64,000 bases of DNA from Runella sp. MFBS21 (GCF_029433105.1 NZ_JARNTW010000005.1:191659-255658), one strand, 5' to 3'. Numbered from the stretch's first letter, positions 52,553-61,718 are shown. Made by a program: numbers and translations. The notes: generated from the letters alone by a model not told the origin.

Positions 52553-55069
52553 TCAAGCATTACGGTATTTCTTGAAAAACCATACTTTCAGTAGATCGGC
52601 GGTGAGGATATAAGCCACTACAATCAGTAGCATTGCACCCAGATTGGGGAGGGGTAATGGACTCAAACCTATACTTTGCATAAAAGGCAAATAGGGCAGG
52701 CTTAAGGTGAGTATTAAGGCTAGCAAGCTCAAAATAACTAAGTATTTTCCAGGTTTGCTTTTAAAAAAGTTTTTGTGGGTTCGAATGATAAATACAATGA
52801 ATAATTCCGAAAGCACTGACTCTATAAACCAGCCTGTTTGGAAACCTGATTCTTTTACTTTTAAAAAATAAAGCAGTGTCAAAAAGGTGATTAGGTCAAA
52901 CAATGAACTGTGAATCCCAAACACAATCATGTAATTGCGAATGATTTTCAGGTTCCATTTACCGGGCTTATCTAATTGTTCTTTGTCTACGTCGTCGGTA
53001 GTGACGGTAAGAAAAGGAAAATCAGTCAGGAAATTGGTCAAGAGGATTTGTTTGGGAAGCATCGGTAAAAAGGGCAACACCAAAGATGCTATTGCGACAC
53101 TACACATATTGCCAAAAGTAGAGCCGGTGCTGATATACAGGTATTTGAGGGTATTGGCAAAGGTTTTTCTGCCTTCCTTGATGCCATCTACCAAAACCAT
53201 TAAATCTTTTTCCATCAGTACAAAATCTGCGGCTTCGCGAGCTACATCTACGGCATTATCGACCGATATACCTACATCTGCCGCATTGAGGGCTGATATG
53301 TCATTGATACCATCTCCCATGTAAGCTACCGTATAGCTTTGTTTAAGGGCTAAAATGATACGTTCTTTTTGTTGGGGTTCTACCTCGGCAAAAATGTGCG
53401 TTTTTTTTACGAGCTGCTTTAGTGCTTCGGGGCTTGTGTTGAGTAGCTCTTTACCTGTTATAATTCTGGGATTGGAGATACCAATTCCGAGCGCAATTGA
53501 CGAAGCTACGTTTTTATTGTCTCCAGTGATTATTTTTAAACCTACTTTAAGCTGTTGTAATTGATTGATAGTTTCTTTTATGCCCGATTTGATAGGGTCA
53601 TTCATCAAAATAAAACCTGCAAAAATCATTTCGGTTTCAAGGTCTTTTGAGATGGAATTTGTACCAATGTTTTTATAACAAATCGCAATCGCTCTTAGCC
53701 CCTTGCTCCCGTAAGTTTCAAAACTTGCTTGGAGGGCTTGCTTGTGTGGCTCAATATCTTCGAGGGTTTCGTTTGCAAGTTTAATTTTTGAACAAATACT
53801 CAAGATTTGCCCAAAAGAACCTTTGCTAATAAGAAGTTTTGTGTCAGCATTATTAATACCAATACTGAGTCTTTTTCGGATAAAGTCATAAGGTACTTCG
53901 CCTATCTTCGTCACATTCGGACTATCAAGCTTTAATTGTTTTAAGGCATCATCGATGGCATTGGAATATCCCGTCTCAAAATAGGCATTCCAATAAGCTA
54001 GTTGTTTTACAAATTGACTTTCTTGTTCGGAGGCATCGGTAATACCCGCTATTTTGATTGCACCTTCGGTAATAGTGCCAGTTTTGTCGGTACAGAGTAA
54101 GTTAACTTCTCCGAGGTTTTGGATAGAGTTTAGTTTTTTTACAATTACTTTTTTGGCAAGTAGCCTTTTGGCACCAGCACTCATCGAAATCGTAGTAATA
54201 GCTGGCAATAGCTCAGGCGCCATTCCTACTGCTAGTGCCAATGCAAAGAGGGCTGATTCTATGATGCCTTTGTGATTAAGGAGATTGACGGTAAGAATCA
54301 CTACGGCCAATATCAGGGTAATTTTCATCAAAAGATAACCAAAATCCTTGATGCCTTTTTCAAACGTGGTTTCTACGGTTCCTGAAGCGCTGACGGTGAT
54401 TTTACCAAAAATGGTTTGTTCGCCAGTTTGTATCACCAATGCTTTGCCGCTGCCACTTACTACGTTGGTACCTTCCCATAGACAATTGGTCCTTTTTGAC
54501 AATTCGGTTTCTGCATCTAATGTTCCCACTGTTTTTTTGACAGGATAAGATTCACCCGTAAGGCTGGATTCGTTGGCGTGCAGTTCGTTTTCTTCAAGGA
54601 GCAGACAGTCGGCGGGTATCATATCTCCCGCATTTAGGATAATAACATCCCCTTTTACGGTTGCTTTGGAAGCTACTTCTTTAAGAGTACCATCTCGTAA
54701 CACTGTTGTCTTTAATGCAATCATGGATTGAAGCTTCTCCACTACTTTGCTAGCGTTTCTTTCTTGAAAAAAACTGAGAAGGCCTGTTGACAACACAATG
54801 AATAAGATAATGAACACGTCGGATGTATCACCCAAAAAAGCCGAAATAATAACCGCTCCGATGAGTAAAAGCATTAGAGGGCTATTAAATTGATTCACAA
54901 AAAGAAGAATGTCCTTTTTGAATGCAGATTTAGGCTTTTGATGGGAGGTCGCTTCAGAGAAGAGGGCATCAGCGGCAGATTGAGTTAGTCCTTTTTCTGA
55001 ACTTTTGAGTAACCCAAACCAATACTCAGTACCAAATTGCCAAAATTTATTGTCTGTTGCCGTTTCCAT
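52553..55069 (-). CDS. mgtA: Magnesium-translocating P-type ATPase
   Basis: The 838-residue P3B-type ATPase has the actuator motif LTGES, phosphorylation motif DKTGT (Asp in LLCTDKTGTITEG), IRKRLS in the nucleotide domain, TGDN and the hinge GDGINDISALNAADVG, about ten membrane helices, and PAEIL-like residues replaced by the MgtA-type AVGMAPELLPAI. MgtA imports Mg2+ under limitation. It is preceded on the coding strand by a 180-bp leader region that begins with the strong hairpin at 55176-55215. A Mg2+-sensing leader cannot be shown from sequence alone. Confidence 0.92.
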   Translation of the reverse strand: METATDNKFWQFGTEYWFGLLKSSEKGLTQSAADALFSEATSHQKPKSAFKKDILLFVNQFNSPLMLLLIGAVIISAFLGDTSDVFIILFIVLSTGLLSFFQERNASKVVEKLQSMIALKTTVLRDGTLKEVASKATVKGDVIILNAGDMIPADCLLLEENELHANESSLTGESYPVKKTVGTLDAETELSKRTNCLWEGTNVVSGSGKALVIQTGEQTIFGKITVSASGTVETTFEKGIKDFGYLLMKITLILAVVILTVNLLNHKGIIESALFALALAVGMAPELLPAITTISMSAGAKRLLAKKVIVKKLNSIQNLGEVNLLCTDKTGTITEGAIKIAGITDASEQESQFVKQLAYWNAYFETGYSNAIDDALKQLKLDSPNVTKIGEVPYDFIRKRLSIGINNADTKLLISKGSFGQILSICSKIKLANETLEDIEPHKQALQASFETYGSKGLRAIAICYKNIGTNSISKDLETEMIFAGFILMNDPIKSGIKETINQLQQLKVGLKIITGDNKNVASSIALGIGISNPRIITGKELLNTSPEALKQLVKKTHIFAEVEPQQKERIILALKQSYTVAYMGDGINDISALNAADVGISVDNAVDVAREAADFVLMEKDLMVLVDGIKEGRKTFANTLKYLYISTGSTFGNMCSVAIASLVLPFLPMLPKQILLTNFLTDFPFLTVTTDDVDKEQLDKPGKWNLKIIRNYMIVFGIHSSLFDLITFLTLLYFLKVKESGFQTGWFIESVLSELFIVFIIRTHKNFFKSKPGKYLVILSLLALILTLSLPYLPFMQSIGLSPLPLPNLGAMLLIVVAYILTADLLKVWFFKKYRNA

Positions 55070-55175
55070 AATGCTAATTATGATGTAGGGGCAAATTACT
55101 AAAAAACAAAATCACTCAAGAATGATATTTGACATAAACTCGTCAAAAGTTTAACTGGCAATAAACCTTATGAAA

Positions 55176-55215
55176 AAGGGTATATTATAAATCCGAAGAT
55201 TTATAATATACCCTT
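55176..55215 (-). terminator. Very strong terminator with a UUCG tetraloop
   Basis: A perfect 16-bp stem, GGGTATATTATAAATC and its complement, encloses CGAA on plus, read TTCG on the minus strand and closed by C-G (the exceptionally stable cUUCGg loop). The stem extends to 18 bp, with T-rich sequence following on the minus strand. It ends the ArsR-SRPBCC operon and insulates mgtA. Confidence 0.88.
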
Positions 55216-55245
55216 ACTGTGGTCTCTTCTATAGAAGGGAGATAA

Positions 55246-55665
55246 CTATGCTTGGCTTTCGGCGTAGTTTTTGAAATTGTTCAAAATCGCCTGCCACCCT
55301 TCTTGTTGCATTTCTACTGGATTTTGGGTTTCGGCATCAAAAACGGTAGTCACTTGAGTGCCGTTGTCAATACTTTTGAAGGTGACGGTTACTTTTCTGC
55401 CGTCGGGCATAGTATAAGTAAATCCCTCACCCTCTGTGATTTCGTCATAAATGGCTTCAAAATCAAAACCCCAACTACCGTCTTTGGCTTCCATGCGGGC
55501 GCTGTATTTCCCACCTACTTGCATATCGTTGGAGGCACTGGGGCACTGCCAATCATCGGAGGCAAAGTTCCATTTTGTGATGTGCTCGGGTTGGGTATAA
55601 AAATCCCAAGTTTTTTCAATATTAGCTGCAATGTTTGCTTGAACGGTGATTTGTCTTGTGTTCAT
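55246..55665 (-). CDS. SRPBCC (START/AHSA1-like) domain protein
   Basis: The 139-residue protein has the AHSA1/SRPBCC lipid-binding-like fold: ITVQANIAANIEKTWDFYTQ, PEHITKWNFASDDWQCP, GKYSARMEAKDG, VTVTFKSIDNGTQVTTVFDA, and GWQAILNNFKNYAE as the terminal helix. Such proteins bind small hydrophobic ligands; many are regulated by an adjacent ArsR protein, as here. It is the third gene of the operon, after a second SRPBCC gene. Confidence 0.88.
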   Translation of the reverse strand: MNTRQITVQANIAANIEKTWDFYTQPEHITKWNFASDDWQCPSASNDMQVGGKYSARMEAKDGSWGFDFEAIYDEITEGEGFTYTMPDGRKVTVTFKSIDNGTQVTTVFDAETQNPVEMQQEGWQAILNNFKNYAESQA

Positions 55666-55708
55666 GGGTGTTAATGATTGAGGATTATTAAAAATTATGC
55701 GTGATAGA

Positions 55709-56209
55709 TTACTGGATGGTTAATAAAAACTCATCTAGGTTGTCGAGAGTCATAGCTAGACCTTCTTCCATTCCCATCTGAATTACTACTTCTAAGTCGG
55801 AGAGTGAGTTGTAAATAATGACCGTCTCAACCAAGGCATTTTCGCCTTTATCGCTGAAAGTTACATCCCAATTGGCGCGTGGAAGTTCGGGATTAAGAAC
55901 ACCGTTTTCGTCGCAAAACCCGTCTAAGGCGGTAAAATTATCGATAGGCTTGATGGTCAGGAAGTCCGAAATGCTCCAATATTCGGTTCCGTCGGGGGCT
56001 ACCATGGCATAAAGCCAACGTCCTCCTTCACTAAAATCCATTGATTTGGTTTTGGCTTTAAAGGGCTTAGGCGCAAACCACTGGTCCAATAGCTCTCTCT
56101 TGGTGTAAGCATCCCACACTAACTGACGAGGAGCCAAAAATTCTCTTCTAAAGGTGATAGCGTTGGTGGCTTTGTCAACAAGAAAGTCAAATTGCAGATT
56201 GGGTTTCAT
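55709..56209 (-). CDS. SRPBCC (AHSA1-like) domain protein
   Basis: The 166-residue protein has FRREFLAPRQLVWDAYTKRE, LLDQWFAPKPFKAKTKSMDF, EGGRWLYAMVAPDGTEYWSI and a C-terminal MEEGLAMTLDNLDEFLLTI helix. The fold is the same as in its neighbour but the sequences are distinct. It starts 4 bp after the ArsR stop and is therefore in the same transcript. Confidence 0.88.
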   Translation of the reverse strand: MKPNLQFDFLVDKATNAITFRREFLAPRQLVWDAYTKRELLDQWFAPKPFKAKTKSMDFSEGGRWLYAMVAPDGTEYWSISDFLTIKPIDNFTALDGFCDENGVLNPELPRANWDVTFSDKGENALVETVIIYNSLSDLEVVIQMGMEEGLAMTLDNLDEFLLTIQ

Positions 56210-56213
56210 TGTG

Positions 56214-56528
56214 TTATTTGTTTTTAAGCGTTAATAATAAATCGTCAAGTTGGTTAAAACGGTCTTCCCAAATCTTTCGAAACTGTTCGAGCCATTTATC
56301 TATTTCTTTCATTTTCTCAATTTCGAGTTGGTAGTAAATCTCTCTCCCCTGATGTTGCTGCCTGATGAGTTCGCACTCAGTCAGGATTTTCAAATGCTTC
56401 GAAACTGCTTGACGAGTCGTGTCAAAATGCTCAGCAATAGCGTTGGGAGTCATTGCTTGTATGGCGATGAGCGCTATAATAGCTCTTCTGGTGGGGTCGG
56501 CGATGGCTTGAAAAATATCTCGTCTCAT
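56214..56528 (-). CDS. ArsR-family winged-helix repressor
   Basis: The 104-residue repressor has [40 protein letters not shown] and [20 protein letters not shown]. This group, often fused to or followed by SRPBCC genes, does not carry the metal-binding Cys box of true ArsR, and none is visible here. ATG 56528 ([12 protein letters not shown]) is the family start; a frame to 56573 is longer by 15 residues. It heads the three-gene operon. Confidence 0.9.
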   Translation of the reverse strand: MRRDIFQAIADPTRRAIIALIAIQAMTPNAIAEHFDTTRQAVSKHLKILTECELIRQQHQGREIYYQLEIEKMKEIDKWLEQFRKIWEDRFNQLDDLLLTLKNK

Positions 56529-56715
56529 TGTCTTTTTTATTATGAAACTAATTGGTTGCAAATTTATGTGCAACTATTCGGTTTCGCAATTTTTTTTACT
56601 AATTTTTTTTGAAAAATATCTATTTTACTGTTAAAGTGTTGAAAATAAGTGTGTTGATAAGAGCTGTAGGGCTTGTGTTATAAAAGGAAGTCAGTTGGGA
56701 AAGCCCTTGAAACAA

Positions 56716-56752
56716 AAAAATCTGGAAAGGTATGATACCCTCCCAGATTTTT
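56716..56752 (-). terminator. Intrinsic terminator of the pseudouridine synthase gene
   Basis: On the plus strand AAAAATCTGG pairs with CCAGATTTTT, with an inner AGGTAT/ATACCCT pairing; T-runs occur on both sides. It is 17 bp beyond the stop codon on the minus strand. Confidence 0.75.
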
Positions 56753-56768
56753 GTGGAGTGAAATAATG

Positions 56769-58523
56769 CTACAATAAGTACTTCAATTTCACTACCTCTT
56801 TTTCATTAAGGAAGCGCCATTTGCCGCGAGGAAGTTCTTTTTTGTTGAGTCCGCCATACACAGTACGGTCGAGTTTGAGGACTTCATAACCTAGAGATTC
56901 AAAAATCCGGCGTACGATACGGTTGCGACCGCTGTGGATTTCGATGCCAACTACCATTGCATCGGGAGTAACCACCGCCAATTCATCAGGCTTAATAGGT
57001 CCGTCTTCCAATTCTAAACCATCTTTGATTTTCTCGAAGTCTTCTGCCGTAATAGGCTTGTCCAGTTCTACTTGGTAGATTTTTTGGACATTGTTAGAAG
57101 GGTGCATGAGCTTTTCTGCTAGTTCGCCATCGTTGGTAAGAAGCAATAGACCGGTGGTATTACGATCTAAGCGGCCTACGGGGTAGATACGTTCGGAACA
57201 AGCACCTGCTATCAATTCCATCACAGTATGACGTCCTTCGGGGTCGTCGGTAGTAGTGATATAGTCTTTTGGTTTGTTGACCAAAATATATACCATTTTT
57301 TCGGGGTTCAAGACGCGGTTACCGTATTTTACTACGTCTCCAGGGTTGACTTTATACCCCATTTCTGTAATGACCTTCCCGTTGATGGTGATTTGTCCCG
57401 TCTCGATAAGCCCGTCAGCTTCTCTTCTGGAGCAAAGTCCCGCATTGGCGATATACTTGTTGAGTCGGACGAGTCCGTCGTCGTCTTTAGGTTGGATTTT
57501 TTTTGCGTATTGCTCTTCAGCCCGTTTGAAATTGTAACGAGGTGCTTCTTCAAACTCACCTACACGCCGACGTTGAGCATCTTTAGCGCGGTCTTTTTGA
57601 GGTGCTTTTTCAAAGTTTTCGTTGGTACGGGGACGTTTTTCACTTCTTGGCTCAAAACCTTCTTTATCAAAAGATTTCTTGAAAACGGGCCTTTCACCAC
57701 GCTCTGTTCTATCCTCTCTTTTGTCGAAATTTCTTTCGCCGCGAGGTTTGAAGTCACCTCTTTTTTCAAAAGGCTTGTCAAAACTTCTTTCACCGCGAGG
57801 TTTGAAATCATCTCTTTTTTCAAAAGGCTTGTCAAAATTTCTTTCGCCACGAGGTTTGAAGTCATCTCTTTTTTCAAAAGGCTTGTCAAAACTTCTTTCG
57901 CCACGAGGTTTGAAGTCATCTCTTTTTTCAAAAGGCTTGTCAAAATTTCTTTCGCCACGAGGTTTGAAGTCACCTCTTTTTTCAAAAGGCTTGTCAAAAT
58001 TTCTTTCGCCACGAGGTTTGAAGTCATCTCTTTTTTCAAAAGGCTTGTCAAAATTTCTTTCGCCGCGTGGTTTAAAGTCACCTCTTTTTTCAAAAGGTTT
58101 GTCAAAACTTCTTTCGCCGCGAGGTTTAAAGTCGCCTTTTTTGTCGAAAGGTTTGTCAAAACTTCTTTCACCGCGAGGTTTGAAGTCACCTTTTTTGTCG
58201 AAAGGCTTGTCAAAACTTCTTTCACCGCGAGGTTTGAAGTCACCTTTTTTGTCGAAAGGTTTGTCGAAACTTCTTTCGCCGCGAGGTTTGAAGTCACCTT
58301 TTTTGTCGAAAGGTTTGTCAAAACTTCTTTCACCACGTGGTTTGAAGTCACCTTTTTTGTCGAAAGGTTTTTTGAAGGCAGGTTTGTCGAAGCGTTCTTC
58401 TGCTGATTTTCTGGAAGGTTTGAAATCGTAAGACTTACTTAGTTTGTTGGAAGTCCCTTCTGGATCTTTTTTAAACTTACTGTAAAATGGCTCGTTGCCG
58501 GGAGTTTTATTGCTTTTTTTCAT
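56769..58523 (-). CDS. RluB/RsuA-type pseudouridine synthase with long basic repeat N-terminus
   Basis: The C-terminal ~240 residues are a standard RsuA/RluB-family enzyme that isomerises uridine in rRNA. It has an S4 RNA-binding domain (LVRLNKYIANAGLCSRREAD) and a catalytic domain with GRLDRNTTGLLLLTNDGELA (the catalytic Asp in GRLDRNT) and GRNRIVRRIFESLGYEVLKL. The N-terminal ~340 residues are disordered, with 12 copies of an 18-residue repeat (type SFDKPFDKKGDFKPRGER) plus a basic linker. RNA-binding tails of this kind are common on Bacteroidota rRNA enzymes, but this one is long and regular. Confidence 0.9.
   Translation of the reverse strand: MKKSNKTPGNEPFYSKFKKDPEGTSNKLSKSYDFKPSRKSAEERFDKPAFKKPFDKKGDFKPRGERSFDKPFDKKGDFKPRGERSFDKPFDKKGDFKPRGERSFDKPFDKKGDFKPRGERSFDKPFDKKGDFKPRGERSFDKPFEKRGDFKPRGERNFDKPFEKRDDFKPRGERNFDKPFEKRGDFKPRGERNFDKPFEKRDDFKPRGERSFDKPFEKRDDFKPRGERNFDKPFEKRDDFKPRGERSFDKPFEKRGDFKPRGERNFDKREDRTERGERPVFKKSFDKEGFEPRSEKRPRTNENFEKAPQKDRAKDAQRRRVGEFEEAPRYNFKRAEEQYAKKIQPKDDDGLVRLNKYIANAGLCSRREADGLIETGQITINGKVITEMGYKVNPGDVVKYGNRVLNPEKMVYILVNKPKDYITTTDDPEGRHTVMELIAGACSERIYPVGRLDRNTTGLLLLTNDGELAEKLMHPSNNVQKIYQVELDKPITAEDFEKIKDGLELEDGPIKPDELAVVTPDAMVVGIEIHSGRNRIVRRIFESLGYEVLKLDRTVYGGLNKKELPRGKWRFLNEKEVVKLKYLL
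57732..58379 (-). repeat. Twelve tandem 54-bp repeats within the pseudouridine synthase gene
   Basis: The 648-bp block encodes 12 x 18 residues. The first five (from the N-terminus) end DKKGDFKPRGER; the next seven carry EKR(G/D)DFKPRGER with S or N at position 1. A thirteenth, degenerate unit follows (NFDKREDRTERGER). The two subtypes suggest local unit duplication. Long open frames in other phases across this block are repeat artefacts. Confidence 0.92.
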
Positions 58524-58672
58524 TGAGCTTGCAGTATCACTACTGTAATTATTGAATTATGTAAATGAATATTTGGCTGTTGGTTATTTTGGCGAAATTG
58601 CCTGATAATCAGCGATACAAAGGTACGAATTTTTGGGGAAAGATGATTTTTTATCATTAATATATCTCAAAA

Positions 58673-58706
58673 GGATGGATTTGGACGTTTATTCAAAAAT
58701 CCATCC
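58673..58706. promoter_or_regulatory. 10-bp inverted repeat upstream of acetoacetyl-CoA synthetase
   Basis: GGATGGATTT (58673-58682) and AAATCCATCC (58697-58706) form a perfect stem with a 14-nt loop, ending 24 bp before the start codon. It could be an operator or a 5' leader hairpin. Confidence 0.5.
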
Positions 58707-58730
58707 TATCCTATTAACTTTATCGCTGTG

Positions 58731-60707
58731 ATGACTGACCGTGTATCTGTGAAACCACTTTGGATGCCTTCTCGCAATTTTGTGGAGCAATCCAACCTTA
58801 AAAAGTTCCAAAATTGGTTGTTTGTTAAGAAAGGACTTTACTTCAAAAATTACCATGATTTATGGGATTGGTCGGTGACTGATTTAGAAGATTTTTGGGA
58901 AAGTATTTGGCAATTCAACGACGTTAAGAGTCATAGTTTATATTTTGATGTATTGATAAGGTCTTCTAAAGATTTTATTGGTACAAAGTGGTTTAGGGGG
59001 GCTACTATCAACTATGCCGAGCATATATTTCGTCACAAAAATACCTCCCGACCTGCTATTATGTATCAGTCTGAACGTGAACCATTGCGTGAGCTTTCGT
59101 GGCGTGATCTTGAAAAACAAGTAGGTGCTGTGGCGGCTTTTCTCAAACAATCAGGCGTAGGAGTGGGGGATAGAGTAGCGGGGGTATTGCCCAATGGTCC
59201 TCAAGCCGTGATTGCTTTTTTGGCCACCAACTCGCTCGGGGCGGTGTGGTCGAGTTGCTCGCCCGATTTCGGAACAGCGAGCGTGCTTGATCGTTTTCAG
59301 CAGATCGAACCTAAAGTGTTGTTTTTGACAGACGGCTATACTTACAATGGCAAAGCTTATGACAAGCTGCCACTGATAGGGGATTTGATAGCTCAACTTC
59401 CTACATTGAAAAAAACGGTTCTCTTGCCTTTTTTGAATCCTCAAAGTAAACTTTCGCAAGCTGTCATGTGGGGGGATGTGCTCAAAACTCCCTTTTCGAC
59501 CCTTGAGTTTACACCTGTGCCTTTTGAACATCCGTTGTGGATATTGTATTCGTCGGGTACTACGGGTAAGCCCAAAGCGATTACTCATAGTGTGGGAGGC
59601 TGTTTGCTCGAACACCTCAAAGCACTTTCTCTTCACCAGAATGTAAAACCCGGCGACCGTTATTTTTGGTATTCGACCACGGGCTGGATGATGTGGAATT
59701 TTTCGGTAGCTTCGATGCTCGTAGGGGCTACCCTGGTGCTTTATGAAGGGTCGGCAGCTTTTCCAAACCTCAATGTACTGTGGGATTTGGCCGAGAAAGC
59801 CAAAATCAATCATTTTGGCGGTGGCGCTGCCTATTATATTGCTTGTATGAAAGCTGGTATCAATTTACAAGGATACAAGTTTAACCAACTTCAAACCATT
59901 GGTTCTACGGGGTCGCCTTTGCCGTCGGAGGGTTTTGAATGGGTTTATAAAACCTTCAAAAAAGATGTGTGGCTGATTTCGCTAAGTGGGGGGACCGATA
60001 TTTGTAGCGGATTTGTGGGAGGGTGCCCTACGTTGCCCTTATACGCAGGCGAAATTCAGTGTCGATTATTAGGTTGTAAATTAGAGGCTTACGATGAGGC
60101 AGGACAGCCTGTTAAGAATGAACTAGGCGAAATGGTCATCACGCAGCCCATGCCCTCGATGCCTATTTATTTTTGGAACGATTCCCAAAACCAGCGTTAT
60201 CGGGCGAGTTATTTTGAAGATTATCCGGGCGTATGGCGGCATGGCGATTGGATTCAGATCACTGAGCGTGAAGGCGTGGTAATTTATGGACGTTCCGATG
60301 CAACACTCAACCGCGATGGTGTACGCATCGGAACCAGTGAAATCTATAGCGCAGTGGAGAGCGTAGAGGATGTAGCCGATAGCCTAGTAGTGTGCCTCGA
60401 ACAAGAAGGAGGCAAGTATTTTATGCCTTTGTTTGTGGTTCCTGCTAAGGGACAGAAGCTAACAGATGACCTTAAGTCGAAAATCAATCACGAATTGCGA
60501 ACGCGTTTTAGTCCGCGCCATGTGCCTGACGCGATTTATGCAATTTCGGAAATTCCTTATACCATAAGTGGTAAAAAAATGGAGGCCCCTGTCAAAAAAA
60601 TATTGATGGGTATGAATCCCGCTAAAGTGGCAAGTCGTGATACGATGCGGAATCCCCAGTCCCTTGATTTTTTTGTGAAGTTTGCCCCCGAAAAATTAAG
60701 TGTATAA
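58731..60707 (+). CDS. Acetoacetyl-CoA synthetase
   Basis: The 658-residue ANL-superfamily enzyme activates acetoacetate to acetoacetyl-CoA with ATP and CoA. It has the acetoacetate-CoA-ligase N-terminal domain (FQNWLFVKKGLYFKNYHDLW, SKDFIGTKWFRGATINYAEH), the P-loop ILYSSGTTGKPK, YSTTGWMMWNFSVASMLVGA, HGDWIQI, GRSDATLNRDGVRIG and the late-domain lysine region PYTISGKKMEAPVKKIL. ATG 58731 is chosen over GTG 58728. It probably feeds ketone bodies into acetyl-CoA; tyrosine breakdown also gives acetoacetate (see hppD). Confidence 0.92.
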   Translation: MTDRVSVKPLWMPSRNFVEQSNLKKFQNWLFVKKGLYFKNYHDLWDWSVTDLEDFWESIWQFNDVKSHSLYFDVLIRSSKDFIGTKWFRGATINYAEHIFRHKNTSRPAIMYQSEREPLRELSWRDLEKQVGAVAAFLKQSGVGVGDRVAGVLPNGPQAVIAFLATNSLGAVWSSCSPDFGTASVLDRFQQIEPKVLFLTDGYTYNGKAYDKLPLIGDLIAQLPTLKKTVLLPFLNPQSKLSQAVMWGDVLKTPFSTLEFTPVPFEHPLWILYSSGTTGKPKAITHSVGGCLLEHLKALSLHQNVKPGDRYFWYSTTGWMMWNFSVASMLVGATLVLYEGSAAFPNLNVLWDLAEKAKINHFGGGAAYYIACMKAGINLQGYKFNQLQTIGSTGSPLPSEGFEWVYKTFKKDVWLISLSGGTDICSGFVGGCPTLPLYAGEIQCRLLGCKLEAYDEAGQPVKNELGEMVITQPMPSMPIYFWNDSQNQRYRASYFEDYPGVWRHGDWIQITEREGVVIYGRSDATLNRDGVRIGTSEIYSAVESVEDVADSLVVCLEQEGGKYFMPLFVVPAKGQKLTDDLKSKINHELRTRFSPRHVPDAIYAISEIPYTISGKKMEAPVKKILMGMNPAKVASRDTMRNPQSLDFFVKFAPEKLSV

Positions 60708-60726
60708 CAATAAGAGCCACTCGTTT

Positions 60727-61527
60727 CTATTCAAAGGCTTTTAGCTGCGTCAGAATAGCTTTGGTGATGTCTTTGCGGCATTGACCAAAACGCGGATTAG
60801 GAGTTTTGAGGTCTTTGATGAGGCGAGTGGCAAAAAAATACACATTGTTTTTGCGTTCCACATAACCTACCCACCAGCCTGTATCTTTATCTCCGTAGCG
60901 AGTCCAGCCTGTTTTGGCTCGAATGGTATAATTCCCTTTTTGTTCGACTACCATTACTCGTTTAAGAATCTCGATATTTCGCTTCGAGAAAGGCACTTTT
61001 TCTTCATAGACCCGCATCAAAAATTTGACTTGCTCCATGGGAGAAATCCCAAAACTGCCAAAATTCCAAAAATCATCTCCTTTTTGCGATAAATTGAGAT
61101 TGCTATACTGAGCCGCTTTCAAAAAAGCTTTATAGCGCTCTTTTCCGATTTTCTTAGCCAATTCGATAAATACCCAGCCGGCCGAAACCTCAAACGCTTC
61201 TTTGACGGTCATGTCATGATAAATGTCGGGGCGGTATCCATACAAGGTAGTATCGGTATGGCCTACCCATTTGACTACCACGTTTTCATCTTTGATAACC
61301 TTGGTTTCTAGCGCAATGAGTAAGTTGATGATTTTAAAAGTAGAAGCAGGTAGCGTTTCTTGATAGGCATCAACGGCATTGCTGAGGTGCCATTTTTTGT
61401 TTTGATAGTCATAAATCGAGATGCTGCCTTCTAGCTGACATTCCTTAAAGGGCGTTTTGAAATCAATCTGAGCGTGGAGAAGGGTCGTAGTGAGAATAAG
61501 GCATAAAGCAGCTACTGCGATTTTCAT
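60727..61527 (-). CDS. Class D (OXA-like) beta-lactamase
   Basis: The 266-residue protein has a signal peptide (MKIAVAALCLILTTTLLHAQ). It carries the class D motif STFK (62-65; Ser62 nucleophile, Lys65), SAG at 115-117 where SxV is usual, YSN at 141-143, an ISP region (SFGISPMEQVKFLMRV) and KTGWTRYGDKDTGWWVGYVE (KTG at 205-207). Overall length and motif spacing fit OXA-type enzymes. The Val-to-Gly change in the SxV motif is unusual and may alter specificity. It lies between core genes with no mobile element signs, so it is probably chromosomal. Confidence 0.88.
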   Translation of the reverse strand: MKIAVAALCLILTTTLLHAQIDFKTPFKECQLEGSISIYDYQNKKWHLSNAVDAYQETLPASTFKIINLLIALETKVIKDENVVVKWVGHTDTTLYGYRPDIYHDMTVKEAFEVSAGWVFIELAKKIGKERYKAFLKAAQYSNLNLSQKGDDFWNFGSFGISPMEQVKFLMRVYEEKVPFSKRNIEILKRVMVVEQKGNYTIRAKTGWTRYGDKDTGWWVGYVERKNNVYFFATRLIKDLKTPNPRFGQCRKDITKAILTQLKAFE

Positions 61528-61683
61528 GGTCTAATACAAAAAGGTGATGAATGTGACGCAATTTAAGCCATTTATTGGGCTTAAGGTTCTTATATATTTA
61601 CATTTTTTTGATAAAAACTTGTCTAAATAAAATATTGTCTTTAAAATTGTAAGTAAATTAATAATTAGTAAAACAATTAAATA

Positions 61684-61718
61684 TTTGACGCTTCATCAAC
61701 AATCCTTACCTAGATTCG
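61684..61718 (+). promoter_or_regulatory. Possible promoter of hppD
   Basis: TTTG (61684-61687) and TAGATTCG (61711-61718) are 23 bp apart, a weak match to the Bacteroidota TTTG / TAnnTTTG pattern, 34 bp before the hppD start. Confidence 0.3.

Noticed and set aside
52553-55069. Calcium-type or K+-type P-ATPase for this gene
   Set aside because: The short N-terminus, AVGMAPELLPAI segment and C-terminal helices fit the Mg2+-transporting P3B group better than Ca2+ pumps; there is no Kdp context.
57228-58431. Long plus-strand and alternative minus frames (up to 392 codons) across the pseudouridine synthase repeat
   Set aside because: The 54-bp repeat is a multiple of three, so any phase lacking a stop in one unit stays open through all units; the products are low-complexity echoes.
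59151-59813. 220-codon minus frame inside acetoacetyl-CoA synthetase
   Set aside because: Antisense shadow of a clear ANL enzyme.
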